Source: Falsigemmobacter faecalis (GTDB taxonomy: Bacteria > Pseudomonadota > Alphaproteobacteria > Rhodobacterales > Rhodobacteraceae). From it: a stretch of DNA of 64,000 nucleotides. The position numbers and the translations under genes are program-made. The notes under the pieces are model-generated. The model saw only the letters and a program-made list of their open reading frames with translations, ran no database searches and was not told where the DNA came from. This document shows positions 19,441 to 28,187 of the stretch, in pieces. The DNA lies in assembly GCF_003863335.1 (NCBI RefSeq), contig NZ_RRAZ01000008.1, positions 62,001 through 126,000 of the forward strand. The letters are read 5' to 3'. Every line of letters begins with the position of its first letter. Position 1 is the first letter of the stretch.

Positions 19441-20256
19441 ATGAACGCAGGCGATGAGATCCTGATCGGCGAAGGCCCGGTCCTTCTGAGTTATGGCGCG
19501 GGGATTGCCCATATCACGCTCAACCGTCCCGAGGCGGGCAACGGCTTTAGCATCGCACTGATGCGCGCTTTGCAGGAGGCGATCATGACCGTTCACGGCG
19601 ATGCCCGGGTGCGCGCTGTGGTCCTGTCGGGCACGGGCAAAATTTTCTGCGGCGGCGGCGATGTGAAGGAATTTGCGTCAAAAGGGGCGGATCTGCCGAA
19701 TTATCTGCGCATGGCCACCGCCTGGCTGCAGGTCTGCGTCTCGGGGCTTGTGAACCTGGAAGTGCCGGTCATCACCCGCGTGCAGGGTGCGGCGACGGGC
19801 GGGGCAGGGCTGGGCCTTGTGTGCTGCACCGACCTGGTGGTTGCAGGCCGGTCCGCGCGGTTTATGGCCGGGGGCACCCGGGTCGGCATGGCGCCCGATG
19901 CCGGGGCAAGCGCGACGCTGTCGCGGATCGTGGGCTTCCGGCGGGCGATGGATCTGGTCCTGACCAACCGCTTTGTCGATGCCGCAGAGGCGCTTCAGAT
20001 CGGTCTGGTCAGCCGGGTCGTCGATGATGAGGCGCTTGATGCCGAAGTCATGGTCCTTGCCCGCCGGATTGCCGAAGGCGCGCCCCAGGCCCAGTCTGCC
20101 ACCAAGCGGCTGATGTGGAACGGCCTTGGCCGCGGCTTTGAGGCAAGCCTGCCCGATGAGGCCCGTGAGGTGGCGCGGCTTTCCGGCACCGCCGACAGCC
20201 TTGAGGGGCTGCAGGCGGTGATCGCGCGCCGCGCACCGCAGTTTACGGGGCGCTGA
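19441..20256 (+). CDS. Enoyl-CoA hydratase/isomerase family protein
   Basis: Second crotonase of the island, 271 residues. The oxyanion-hole segments are LSGTGKIFCGGGDVKEFASK and VQGAATGGAGLGLVCCTDLV; the C-terminal helix region is RRIAEGAPQAQSATKRLMW. The classical active glutamates are not clearly present, as in many crotonases with other activities. ATG 19441 is preceded by AAGGA; a GTG at 19426 overlapping the beta-subunit stop is less likely. It is third in the Rieske operon, so its substrate is probably a CoA thioester formed after ring oxidation. Confidence 0.87.
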   Translation: MNAGDEILIGEGPVLLSYGAGIAHITLNRPEAGNGFSIALMRALQEAIMTVHGDARVRAVVLSGTGKIFCGGGDVKEFASKGADLPNYLRMATAWLQVCVSGLVNLEVPVITRVQGAATGGAGLGLVCCTDLVVAGRSARFMAGGTRVGMAPDAGASATLSRIVGFRRAMDLVLTNRFVDAAEALQIGLVSRVVDDEALDAEVMVLARRIAEGAPQAQSATKRLMWNGLGRGFEASLPDEAREVARLSGTADSLEGLQAVIARRAPQFTGR

Positions 20257-20258
20257 GG

Positions 20259-21011
20259 ATGGGATGTCACGACCGACTGCGCGGGCTGAGTGCTCTCGTC
20301 ACCGGAGCGGGCGCCGGGATCGGCGCCGGGGTTGCGCGCAGGCTTGCCGCAGAGGGGGTTCAGGTCACGGTGATTGACCGCAACCCGGACCGCTGTGACC
20401 TGCTGATCGCAGATTATCCCGATCAGATCCGCGCAGAGGTGCTGGATCTGACGGATTTTTCCGCCATTCGCGCCGCCGTTGCCCGCTCCGGTCCCTTTGA
20501 CATTCTGGTCAATAACGCAGGCCTCGACCAGCATGCTTTCTTCACCCGCACCACCGAGCAGGACTGGACGCGGCTGCTGCGCATCAATCTGGAAGCGGTC
20601 TTTGCCGTCACCCATGCGGTGCTGCCCGCGATGCAGGCCAGGCGTTTTGGCCGCATCATCAATGTCGGCTCCGAGGCGGGGCGGCTTGGCTCGCGCGGGG
20701 GGGCGGTTTATGCGGCGGCCAAGGGCGGGCTGATCGCTTTCAGCAAATCCCTGGCGCTGGAGAATGCGCGCTTCGGCATCACGGTTAATTCCGTGCTGCC
20801 AGGTCCGATCGACACCCCGCTGCTGCGCAAAGCGGTCGTCACCGGCGGCGACAAACTGCTTGCGGCCATGCAGAGCGCAACACTGCTTGGCCGCCTTGGC
20901 ACCCCCGACGAAGTGGCCGCAGCCGTGGCCTTTCTCGCATCGCGCGAGGCCGGCTATGTGACCGGCGAGACATTGGGTGTCTCAGGCGGAATGGGCATAT
21001 CCCAGGGCTGA
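20259..21011 (+). CDS. Short-chain dehydrogenase/reductase (SDR), possible dihydrodiol dehydrogenase
   Basis: Classical SDR of 250 residues. The NAD(P) motif is TGAGAGIGAG, the NNAG motif is at ILVNNAGLDQ, the catalytic serine and Tyr/Lys are in INVGSEAGRLG and VYAAAKGGL, and the C-terminus VTGETLGVSGGMG is typical. The acidic residue after strand 2 (TVIDRN) favours NAD. It is last of the Rieske operon, two bases after the crotonase stop. Beside a Rieske oxygenase it may oxidise the cis-diol, but a 3-hydroxyacyl-CoA dehydrogenase role fits the family equally well. Confidence 0.88.
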   Translation: MGCHDRLRGLSALVTGAGAGIGAGVARRLAAEGVQVTVIDRNPDRCDLLIADYPDQIRAEVLDLTDFSAIRAAVARSGPFDILVNNAGLDQHAFFTRTTEQDWTRLLRINLEAVFAVTHAVLPAMQARRFGRIINVGSEAGRLGSRGGAVYAAAKGGLIAFSKSLALENARFGITVNSVLPGPIDTPLLRKAVVTGGDKLLAAMQSATLLGRLGTPDEVAAAVAFLASREAGYVTGETLGVSGGMGISQG

Positions 21012-21480
21012 GGATCTGACCGCCTCGGCACTTCAGCGCAGCGAAGATCCGGGGCTGTCATTGAGCCGACATATGCCCGGCGTCGGCCTCAGGCCTGCGA
21101 AAAGATCGGGATCCCGGGCTTTGATCGGGCTTAATGCTCTGCCGCCCTTTGATGAGGCCCTGTACGATTTTCGGCTGATATCCAAAGCTTTGGCGCATCC
21201 TGCCGGGCGTCTGGCATGAGTTGGCGGTCGGATGACGGCATCAAACAGCCCGGCCCGCGCTTCAGAGTAATAACATTCGGCGGGCAGGTCGGCGGTGGAC
21301 ACATTCGCGCGGCTAACCTGAACGGTTTCACCGCGCCCGGGGACAGCGGATTAGGCTCCTGTTGCAGAAATTGCGGGGGGGGATATCACGCGGCCGTCCA
21401 TCCGAATGCCAGGCTTGAAGACCCCCCTCCGGCAGGAAGCCTGTGTCTTGAAAGTCTGACCGGATCAAAGGCTTCGCAGC
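21012..21480. other. Intergenic region without recognised gene
   Basis: About 470 bases between convergent genes. Open frames on both strands show no known family, and no strong hairpin with a T-run was seen. It may be decayed sequence. Confidence 0.4.
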
Positions 21481-22326
21481 CTAAAATCCCGCCTCCGCCG
21501 ACATCGAGACCCCGCCCCGCGGCCCCGAAGCCCAGAGCCGCAGAGCCCCATCCGCCTCACAGGCATTCAGGCTGAGCGCTTCATTGCAAAACAGCGGGCT
21601 CAGGCCGCGGAAGCGGAATTTTCGCAGGGGCGCCTGGCGCACCGCTCTGGCATGGGCCGCAAGCAGAGTGGCCGTCAGCGGGCCATGGACGACCAGCCCG
21701 GGGTAGCCCTCCTCCCCGGTCGCCCAGGGCAGATCATAATGGATGCGGTGCGCGTTCCAGGTCAGGGCGGAGTAGCGAAACAGCAAAACCGGGTCCGGGG
21801 TGAGCACCCGCTGTGCCTGCGCGTCATCGGTTGCAGGCTGCGGAGCGGCGGGGGTATCGCCGGGCATGGCAGCCGCCCGGTAAATCAGATCCTGCGTTTC
21901 CGTCAGGCACAGCCGCCCGTCCTGGTGCAGGTCGTGGCGCAGCCGCACGATCCCCAGGACGCCGCTGCGGGCCTGCTTCAGATCCACCTGTTCGATCACC
22001 GTTTCACGGCGCACCGGCAGACCGTTTCGCAGCGGATGGCAGAACGCAACCCCGCTGCCGCCCCACATCCGGCGGGGCAGCGCGAAAGGCGGCAAAAACC
22101 CCCCGAGCCGGGGATGCCCATCGGGCCCAAGGTCGCTTTGTGCGGCCTTTGGCGGAAAAAGAAACCAGTGCCACAGCTCGGGAAGCGGCTCGCCCTGCCT
22201 CAAAGGCGCCAGATCAAAGAGCGCCGCGACCCGGGCAAAGGTGTCAATCCCGGCGCTATCCTCTGCCGTCTCGCGCCGCCCGACCCAGCCGCGCAGTACA
22301 TCCGGATCAAGGGTAAGCTCGCTCAT
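21481..22326 (-). CDS. HTD2/MaoC-type acyl-CoA hydratase (mesaconyl-C4-CoA hydratase-like)
   Basis: Double hot-dog hydratase of 281 residues. The C-terminal motif FRYSALTWNAHRIHYDLPWA, followed by EGYPGLVVHGPLTATLL, is characteristic of the HTD2 / mesaconyl-C4-CoA or itaconyl-CoA hydratase group; the N-terminal half has the second hot-dog (FLPPFALPRRMWGGSG). ATG 22326 has GGAGCC upstream and gives the family's usual N-terminus; the open frame extends to 22494, across operator site 6, which cannot be coding if that site is a promoter. Likely role is hydration of an unsaturated, perhaps branched or dicarboxylic, CoA ester. Confidence 0.85.
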   Translation of the reverse strand: MSELTLDPDVLRGWVGRRETAEDSAGIDTFARVAALFDLAPLRQGEPLPELWHWFLFPPKAAQSDLGPDGHPRLGGFLPPFALPRRMWGGSGVAFCHPLRNGLPVRRETVIEQVDLKQARSGVLGIVRLRHDLHQDGRLCLTETQDLIYRAAAMPGDTPAAPQPATDDAQAQRVLTPDPVLLFRYSALTWNAHRIHYDLPWATGEEGYPGLVVHGPLTATLLAAHARAVRQAPLRKFRFRGLSPLFCNEALSLNACEADGALRLWASGPRGGVSMSAEAGF

Positions 22327-22352
22327 ATCAGGCTCCGTTACAGGCTTTATAT

Positions 22353-22372
22353 TAATTGACCGTTTGTCCGGT
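22353..22372 (-). promoter_or_regulatory. Operator-like motif, site 6
   Basis: Minus-strand reading ACCGGACAAACGGTCAATTA, continuing into ATATAAAG, a plausible -10 region for the HTD2 gene that starts at 22326. On the plus strand it contains TTGACC and is followed by TTATG. Confidence 0.6.
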
Positions 22373-22483
22373 TTATGTAAAGTTGAAATTTGCTTTGCAC
22401 CAAAGGGACGCAGCGAAGGCCGTAAGATGAAGCAATTCAGGGTCCTTTCCTGCCTCCCGCTCCGCTTTTCGGGCGAATGGGTT

Positions 22484-22503
22484 GTCCGGACCATGCGTCC
22501 GGC
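22484..22503 (-). promoter_or_regulatory. Operator-like motif, site 8, upstream of TetR gene
   Basis: Minus-strand reading GCCGGACGCATGGTCCGGAC, matching site 6 at CCGGAC-x4-GGTC. It lies 104 bases before the TetR ATG at 22607, as expected for autoregulation. Confidence 0.5.
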
Positions 22504-22606
22504 TTATGAGTAGCTCCGCAATTCCCCGGTGCCGCATCCGGGGCGCATCCTGGCCGTATCGCCCGGGTGCAATCCTTCAGTAACCCAAAGATCGGCTTTC
22601 TGCACC

Positions 22607-23212
22607 ATGGCGCGTACCCAGTCCAAAGACTACTCCGAGATCCGGGAGAATATTCTGCGCTCCGCCGCGCGGCTCTTTGCAGAAAAGGGCTTTCCCATGG
22701 CGACGATTGTCGATCTGGCCCATGCCTGCCAGTCGTCGCGCGGTGCGCTTTATCATTATTTCGGCTCAAAAGAAGAGATCCTGGCTGAGATTATCAGCAC
22801 CCATGTCGGCACCATGCTGCGGGCGCTGGAAGAGGTCAGTGAACAGCGCCTGGCCCCGCAGGACCATCTGCGCGCGCTGGCCCGGCAGATCATGTATCTG
22901 AACGCGACCCATAAAAATGAACAGGTCGTGCTTTTGAATGACTGGAGCCTGCTGGAGCCGCCGGTCGTCGCCGATATTGCGGCGCGCCAGCGGAAGATTG
23001 TCGCGCTGATCCGCGATGCGCTGACCCGGGTGGATGTGCAGCACCGCATGACCTCCCGCACGGCCTCGACCTATGCGATGTCGCTGCTCGGCTCGTTGAA
23101 TTACACCTATATCTGGTTCGATCCCGAAGGCCCGGTCCGGTCAGAAGATTATGCAGATCAGGTGGTTGATGTCTTTCTGAACGGATTTCTTGCGCCAGGC
23201 GCCTCTGGCTGA
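22607..23212 (+). CDS. TetR/AcrR-family transcriptional regulator
   Basis: A 201-residue regulator with a clear N-terminal helix-turn-helix (ILRSAARLFAEKGFPMATIV and SSRGALYHYFGSKEEIL) and a ligand domain with TYAMSLLGSLNYTYIWFDPE, a pattern seen in TetR regulators of acyl-CoA metabolism (PaaR/FadR-like group). ATG 22607 is chosen since the conserved helix begins about 10 residues later; the ribosome site is weak. It lies between operator sites 6/8 and the alpha/beta hydrolase, which starts 22 bases after its stop, so the two are probably cotranscribed. It is a good candidate for the regulator that binds the repeated operator. Confidence 0.87.
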   Translation: MARTQSKDYSEIRENILRSAARLFAEKGFPMATIVDLAHACQSSRGALYHYFGSKEEILAEIISTHVGTMLRALEEVSEQRLAPQDHLRALARQIMYLNATHKNEQVVLLNDWSLLEPPVVADIAARQRKIVALIRDALTRVDVQHRMTSRTASTYAMSLLGSLNYTYIWFDPEGPVRSEDYADQVVDVFLNGFLAPGASG

Positions 23213-23234
23213 CCCCTTGCCAAAAGGCCCCCCG

Positions 23235-24110
23235 ATGCCCGACACCCCGATGGATCAGCTGTTGCGCCGTATCACTGAGAAAACCGGGCACTGGGGGCGT
23301 GAGACGACGCTGGATGCGATGCGCGAAGGCTTTGAAGATCTGATCAGCGGCGGCCGGGAAGCAGCGCTGCGACATGAGGTTATTGGCGGTATCCCGGCGG
23401 CCTGGACGGGGGCGGGCGAGGGGGTTTTACTCTACTGCCACGGCGGCGGCTATCAGATGGGATCGCTGCGGTCTCACGGACCGCTGATGGCGGATCTGGC
23501 GAAGGCAGCGGGCGTTCGGGTGCTGGGGTTCGACTACCGCCTGGCGCCGGAACACCGTTATCCCGCTGCCGCCGAAGATGCGCTTTCGGTCTACCGCGCG
23601 CTGCTGGCCTCCGGGACTGACCCGCGGCGGCTTGCGATTGCGGGGGATTCCGCAGGTGCGGGTCTGGCGCTTGGCACCCTGCTGCGCGCGCGGGCTGAGG
23701 GGTTGCCGCTTCCGGCGGCGGCGGTCTTTCTTTCGCCCTGGGTGGATATGCAGGCGCGCGGGACGAGCTATGACAGCAACGCCGCCCAGGATCCTCTGAC
23801 GCAGAAAAGCAAAGTCCTCGCCATGGTACGCGCCTATCTGGGGCGCGGGGGGGATCCCGCAGATCCGCTGGCCTCGCCCGTGAATGGCGATCTGGCCGGG
23901 CTTCCCGAGATGCTGATCCATGTCGGCAGCCACGAAACGGTGCTGGGGGACAGCGAGCTGCTGCTCGAGCGTGCGCGCGCGGCTGGCGTGTCGGTCGAGT
24001 TGGTTGTCTGGGCCGGAATGGTGCATCATTTTCAGGTTTTCCCGGAATTGCCCGAGGCTGAGTCCTCGATCTCTCAGATCGGAGCCTTCCTGCGCCGCCG
24101 TATCGGCTGA
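23235..24110 (+). CDS. Alpha/beta hydrolase (HSL-type esterase)
   Basis: Carboxylesterase of the hormone-sensitive-lipase family, 291 residues. The oxyanion motif HGGGYQMGS lies near residue 67, the nucleophile elbow is GDSAGAGLA, the acid is in HVGSHETVLGDSELLL, and the histidine is in GMVHHFQVFPE. No signal peptide, so it is cytosolic. ATG 23235 gives the normal N-terminus; an open frame continues back into the TetR gene. It may cleave an ester or lactone that enters the pathway. Confidence 0.88.
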   Translation: MPDTPMDQLLRRITEKTGHWGRETTLDAMREGFEDLISGGREAALRHEVIGGIPAAWTGAGEGVLLYCHGGGYQMGSLRSHGPLMADLAKAAGVRVLGFDYRLAPEHRYPAAAEDALSVYRALLASGTDPRRLAIAGDSAGAGLALGTLLRARAEGLPLPAAAVFLSPWVDMQARGTSYDSNAAQDPLTQKSKVLAMVRAYLGRGGDPADPLASPVNGDLAGLPEMLIHVGSHETVLGDSELLLERARAAGVSVELVVWAGMVHHFQVFPELPEAESSISQIGAFLRRRIG

Positions 24111-24268
24111 CAATCAGAAGGTCGCAGGCTGGATCAGGGAGAGGCAGATAATATGAACATAATTCACATTATTAGATAGAAGAATGCAGGCGCGACGTAG
24201 AATTGTCGCCATCTGCCAAGGTTAAAATGTCCCTCTTCGGCCCGTGCATAGGTCAATCATGGGTTCTG

Positions 24269-24699
24269 ATGAGCGAGCACGAGCTTCAAGCTGTGGAAGT
24301 GCTGTCACGCGTGGTGGACGGCAGCATGCGAACAGCGAGGGCGACCTCTGTCCTGGCAATCAGCCCTCGGCAGGTTCAACGGCTGCTGGTGCGCTATCTT
24401 GAGGAGGCTGCCGGTGCGATCCGGCACGGGCTGCGCGGTCGCCCTTTCGAACACTCGCATCGGTGCGGGCTTGCGCGACGATGCGCTTCGCCTGATACGC
24501 GAGACCTATGCTGATTTCGGCCCGACATTGGCGTCTGAGAAGCTGGCGGAACGGCATGGCGCTCACATTTCGTCCGGGACGCTGCGCAAATGGATGATCG
24601 CGGTGGTCTGTGGAAGAGCCTTGCGCAAAGGCGCCATATCCATCCGCCACGCCTCCGGCGCGAGCAGATCGGCCCGTTGGTGCAGATTGATGGGCCTGA
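24269..24699 (+). pseudogene. ISNCY-family transposase fragment, frameshifted
   Basis: The first 140 or so residues of an ISNCY-type transposase spread over three reading frames. MSEHELQAVEVLSRVVDGSM is the N-terminal helix-turn-helix. A frameshift near 24447 leads to LRDDALRLIRETYADFGPTL, and another near 24597 to HPPRLRREQIGPLVQIDG, where the catalytic DDE domain would begin. The sequence then stops at a second insertion element. Not functional. Confidence 0.75.
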
Positions 24700-24701
24700 T
24701 C

Positions 24702-25350
24702 GGCAGTGTTGCAAAAATGGGCCGTTGGCCGGATGTGCCCCTTTCCCCGTTGTATTCAGGCCACAGGTTGGATCCCGACGGTGCCGCGTGCATTGAACCG
24801 GTTCATGAGTGCGGCAAGGATCCGGACTTCGGCCATCTGGCGGTCCGGGTCGCGTGAGGCGATGCATTCTCGGAATGCTTTCAGGCAGCTCATCTTTGCT
24901 TCGATCCGGGTTGGGGCGTGATATCCGGGGCAGCACTTCCAGGCTGCTCGTCCCAGGCGTTGTGTGGCCCTGAGGATTTCTTACGGGGCCTGGCAGCGGG
25001 ACAGGTTTCGCGCCATTGCCGCCCGCTCCTGCGGATCGGTATGATCGCTGTGCCGCCATGCTCAAGGATCGCGCTTAAGCATCGCCCTGTGTCATAAGCG
25101 CCATCGCCTGTCACGGTGCTGATCTGTTCATCAGCAGGGATCTGGTCCGACAGCCTTGGCTGAACGGGACCGTCGCCCCTTGTCGCTTGAGGTGATCTCC
25201 ACGGCACGGATGTCACCGGTGGCCCTGTCCATTGCCATGTGAATCGCAGCTCGCTGCGAACTGCTGTAACAACGCCGGGCGCGTGGCGTAACCTCTAAAG
25301 GAAAAGGGGGCCCGTCTGACCCGCGGACCGCTTCGGCAATAATGCCGATC
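24702..25350 (-). mobile_element. IS5-family element remnant, truncated and frameshifted
   Basis: The plus-strand end GGCAGTGTTGCAAA at 24702 resembles the terminus of IS5-family elements. Minus-strand frames carry the C-terminal part of a transposase: AIHMAMDRATGDIRAVEITS, then in another frame DEQISTVTGDGAYDTGRC, and in a third SCLKAFRECIASRDPDRQ. The N-terminal part and the other terminal repeat are missing at the border with the CoA-transferase gene. It inserted into, or replaced, the rest of the ISNCY transposase. Confidence 0.7.
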
Positions 25351-25356
25351 ACAGAG

Positions 25357-26646
25357 CTAATCCCGCCGCAGGTGATGCGGGCGCAAAAGTCCGCGGTCTC
25401 GGGCCTCGCGCGACAGATCTTCGCGCAGCTCCGGATGTGCGACGCGGATCAGGCGCAGAGCGCGCTCTGCGAAGGGCTGGCCGCGCAGATCGGCCACCCC
25501 CTCTTCGGTCACGATCACCCCCGCATCGGCCCGCGACAGGCTGACCGGCCCGCCGAGCGCCGGCACAATGGCGGAGATCAGCCGTCCGTCCCTGCCCCGC
25601 CGCGCCGATGGCAGCGCCAGCAGCGGCAGCCCGCCCGCAGAGGCGGCAGCGCCGCGTGCGAAATCTGTCCCGCCCCCGATCGCCCCCACATAAGCCCCTG
25701 CAGCGACCTCGGAATTCACCTGGCCCGTCAGATCAACCTCAAGCCCCGCATTGATTGCGACCAGCTTTGGCAGGGCTGCCAGAACCGGCAGCGCATGGGT
25801 ATAGGAGGTCGGCGCAAGCCGGATAAGATCGGTCTCCTGCGCCAGGGCCCAGGCCGCTTCGCCCCCGGTAATCAGCCCGGTGACCGAGACGCCCCGCGCC
25901 GCAGCTTTGGTGCTGTTGTCGACAACCCCGGCGTGGATCAGCCCGGCCATGCCTTCGGTGAAAAGCCCGCTGTGCAGCCCCAGATGACGGTGGTGGTGCA
26001 GCCTCGACAGGATCGCTTCGGGCAAAGCGCCAAGGCCGACCTGCAGGATGGCCCCCTCCGGGATCAGCGCGGCGATGCGCTCGGCGATACGCGCCTGCAC
26101 GGCGTCGCCCTTTGCCTCCGGCGGCAGCGGCAGGGCGCGGCAGACCGGCACCAGAATATCAATCTCATCGCGCGTGATAGTTACCATGCCCGGGGTGGAG
26201 GGGGCCTGGCTGTTCAGCTCTGCAATGACCAGACGCGCCGATTTGACCAGCGGTGCCAGATATTCACAGGCCAGCGAGAAGCTGAAGGTTCCCGGGATGC
26301 GCCCCTCGGCGATCTGGATCAGCAAAACGTCAACGCGGGGCGCGAGGGCCGCCTCAAGGCCGCTGTAATGCACCGGCAGGATATCAAGCTGCCCTGCGGC
26401 CTGCAAAAGCCGGTTGCGCGCCGTGCCGCAGTAAGACGTAAAGCGCAGAGCATCCGTATAGGCGGGATCGAGCGTGTCGGCCCAGCCGATGCCGCAAAAG
26501 GCGTGAATGCCGCTGAGGCCCTGTCGCTGCGCCATCAGGGCGCGCGTCAGGGTCAGCGGCTCGGCCGCCGCCTGGCCCCAGGCCAGACCATCGCCAGGCT
26601 GGAGAAGGCTTGCGAACTCAAGGGCCTCGGGGGAGATCTTCCGCAT
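25357..26646 (-). CDS. Acetyl-CoA hydrolase/CoA-transferase family protein
   Basis: A 429-residue enzyme of the acetyl-CoA hydrolase / 4-hydroxybutyrate CoA-transferase family, expected to move CoA between acids or release it. Family landmarks include VGLGALPEAIL, a middle HLGLHSGLFTEG segment and a C-terminal VTEEGVADLRGQPFAERA. By eye, the catalytic glutamate of 4-hydroxybutyrate CoA-transferases (HTE in a similar segment) is replaced here by HSG, which needs an alignment. ATG 26646 lies one base after the thiolase stop, so the two are cotranscribed; the open frame extending to 26739 is inside the thiolase. The end lies just beside IS debris, and the C-terminus looks complete. Confidence 0.83.
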   Translation of the reverse strand: MRKISPEALEFASLLQPGDGLAWGQAAAEPLTLTRALMAQRQGLSGIHAFCGIGWADTLDPAYTDALRFTSYCGTARNRLLQAAGQLDILPVHYSGLEAALAPRVDVLLIQIAEGRIPGTFSFSLACEYLAPLVKSARLVIAELNSQAPSTPGMVTITRDEIDILVPVCRALPLPPEAKGDAVQARIAERIAALIPEGAILQVGLGALPEAILSRLHHHRHLGLHSGLFTEGMAGLIHAGVVDNSTKAAARGVSVTGLITGGEAAWALAQETDLIRLAPTSYTHALPVLAALPKLVAINAGLEVDLTGQVNSEVAAGAYVGAIGGGTDFARGAAASAGGLPLLALPSARRGRDGRLISAIVPALGGPVSLSRADAGVIVTEEGVADLRGQPFAERALRLIRVAHPELREDLSREARDRGLLRPHHLRRD

Positions 26647-26647
26647 T

Positions 26648-27850
26648 TCAGGCGCGCTCAAAGATGGCGGCCATGCCCTGGCCACCGCCGACGCACATGG
26701 TCTCAAGACCATAGCGCGCACCGCGCCGCGCCATCTCATGCAACAATGTGGTCATGATCCGCACCCCCGTCGCCCCGATCGGATGCCCGAGCGAAATGCC
26801 CGAGCCGTTAACGTTCAGGCGCGGATCCGCCCCCCCGATCCCCCAGGCCGAAGTCACCGCGAGGACCTGCGCGGCAAATGCCTCGTTCACCTCTATGAGG
26901 TCCATCTGATCCAGCCGCAGCCCGGCCTTTTTCAAAGCCCGTGCGCTTGCCGGAACCGGACCGATGCCCATATGCGAGGGCGCACAGCCCGCCGCAGCCC
27001 AGCCGGTCAGAAAGCCAATCGGCGTCAGGCCCAGATCGGCCAGACGGTCCTCAGCCACGATCAGACAGGCGGCGGCGGCGTCATTTTGCTGGCTGGCATT
27101 GCCCGCCGTGGTCACGCCCCCCGCTAAGATAGGGCGCAGGTTCGCCAGCGTCTCCCCGGTCGTCTCAGCCCGGATCCCTTCATCGTGGTCGATCCGGCGG
27201 CGCTCGCCCCGGGCCGTCGGCACATCGATCGCCACCACCTCATCGCGAAAGCGCCCCTCCGCCCAGGCAGCGGCGGCTTTTTGGTGACTGGCTGCGGCGA
27301 AAACGTCACAGGCCTCCCGGGGGATGGCATAATCGCGCGCCAGGTTCTCAGCCGTTTCAACCATGCCCGAGATCAAGCCAAACCGCTCTACGGGCTGCGA
27401 CCGCTCGCGCCCGCGATCAAGACGGTCATAGAACTGCGCTGAGCCTGCGCGTTTGCCCCACCGCATATCGGTGGAGTAATATTCAATCCGGCTCATGCTC
27501 TCGATACCGCCCGCAAGGACGACATCACAGGCCCCGCTTTGCACCATCATCGCGGCGGTGGCGATGGACTGCAGACCGCCCGCGCAACGCCGGTCAAGCT
27601 GCATCCCCGGCACCTCGACGGGCAGGCCCGCCTGCAGCGCCAGCCAGCGCCCGGTGCAGGGGGTTTCGCTGTTGGCATAGGACTGCGCGAAGACCACATC
27701 CTCAATCACCGCCGGATCAATGCCGCTTTTGGCAAGAACTGCACGGATCACCGCCGCGCCAAGATCCTCCAGCGGCAGATCGCGAAAAGCCCCGCCAAAG
27801 CGGCCGATGGGGCTGCGCAGCGGGGCGACAATGGCGGCTCGACGGCTCAT
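26648..27850 (-). CDS. Thiolase (acetyl-CoA C-acetyltransferase/acyltransferase)
   Basis: Second thiolase, 400 residues, all catalytic elements present: nucleophilic cysteine in LDRRCAGGLQSIATAAM, histidine motif NGSGISLGHPIGATG and C-terminal cysteine in ETMCVGGGQGMA. ATG 27850 has GAGGAG about seven bases upstream. It is cotranscribed with the CoA-transferase, a natural pair for the last step of a beta-oxidation-like route. The gap upstream holds only the relic of an acyl-CoA dehydrogenase. Confidence 0.92.
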   Translation of the reverse strand: MSRRAAIVAPLRSPIGRFGGAFRDLPLEDLGAAVIRAVLAKSGIDPAVIEDVVFAQSYANSETPCTGRWLALQAGLPVEVPGMQLDRRCAGGLQSIATAAMMVQSGACDVVLAGGIESMSRIEYYSTDMRWGKRAGSAQFYDRLDRGRERSQPVERFGLISGMVETAENLARDYAIPREACDVFAAASHQKAAAAWAEGRFRDEVVAIDVPTARGERRRIDHDEGIRAETTGETLANLRPILAGGVTTAGNASQQNDAAAACLIVAEDRLADLGLTPIGFLTGWAAAGCAPSHMGIGPVPASARALKKAGLRLDQMDLIEVNEAFAAQVLAVTSAWGIGGADPRLNVNGSGISLGHPIGATGVRIMTTLLHEMARRGARYGLETMCVGGGQGMAAIFERA

Positions 27851-27860
27851 GGGCGGCTCC

Positions 27861-28166
27861 TCAATTGCTGCGCGGCAGGCCAGGCATATGCCCGGCGGTG
27901 AACGACAGGATCAGATTGGTCGAAATCGGCGCGACCTGACAGAGGCGAATGTCGCAGGACTTCCGCCCGACGTCATCGTCTTCCGTCAAACCAAAGCCGC
28001 CGTGGCTCCGGATGCAGGCCGTCGCCGCCTCCGGGGCGATCAGCCGCCGCGCGGCCTTCATGCCGGTCAGGATATATTCAAACCCCTTACCGTCTTCGCC
28101 GATCAGCGCATCTGCCGGGATAAGTATGCTTTCAAAGAAGATCCCGGTCGGCGTGTGATCCGTCAT
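27861..28166 (-). pseudogene. Acyl-CoA dehydrogenase remnant with internal deletion
   Basis: About 100 residues of an acyl-CoA dehydrogenase. A middle piece (FESILIPADALIGEDGKGFE, then YILTGMKAARRLIAPEA) runs directly into the C-terminal piece (ATACIRSHGGFGLTEDDDVG, then LCQVAPISTNLILSFTAGHM). The N-terminal domain and most of the C-terminal helical domain are missing, about 90 residues having been deleted in frame between the two parts. The end of the protein is intact. It lies between the thiolase and the MFE2-like SDR, where an intact dehydrogenase would complete a beta-oxidation set. Confidence 0.8.
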
Positions 28167-28187
28167 CTCAAAGTCCGCCGCCCATGG

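Noticed and set aside
24150-24180. TGAACATAATTCA inverted repeat in an AT-rich stretch beside the ISNCY fragment
   Set aside because: Too short and next to transposon debris; no gene starts close enough for it to be a convincing operator.
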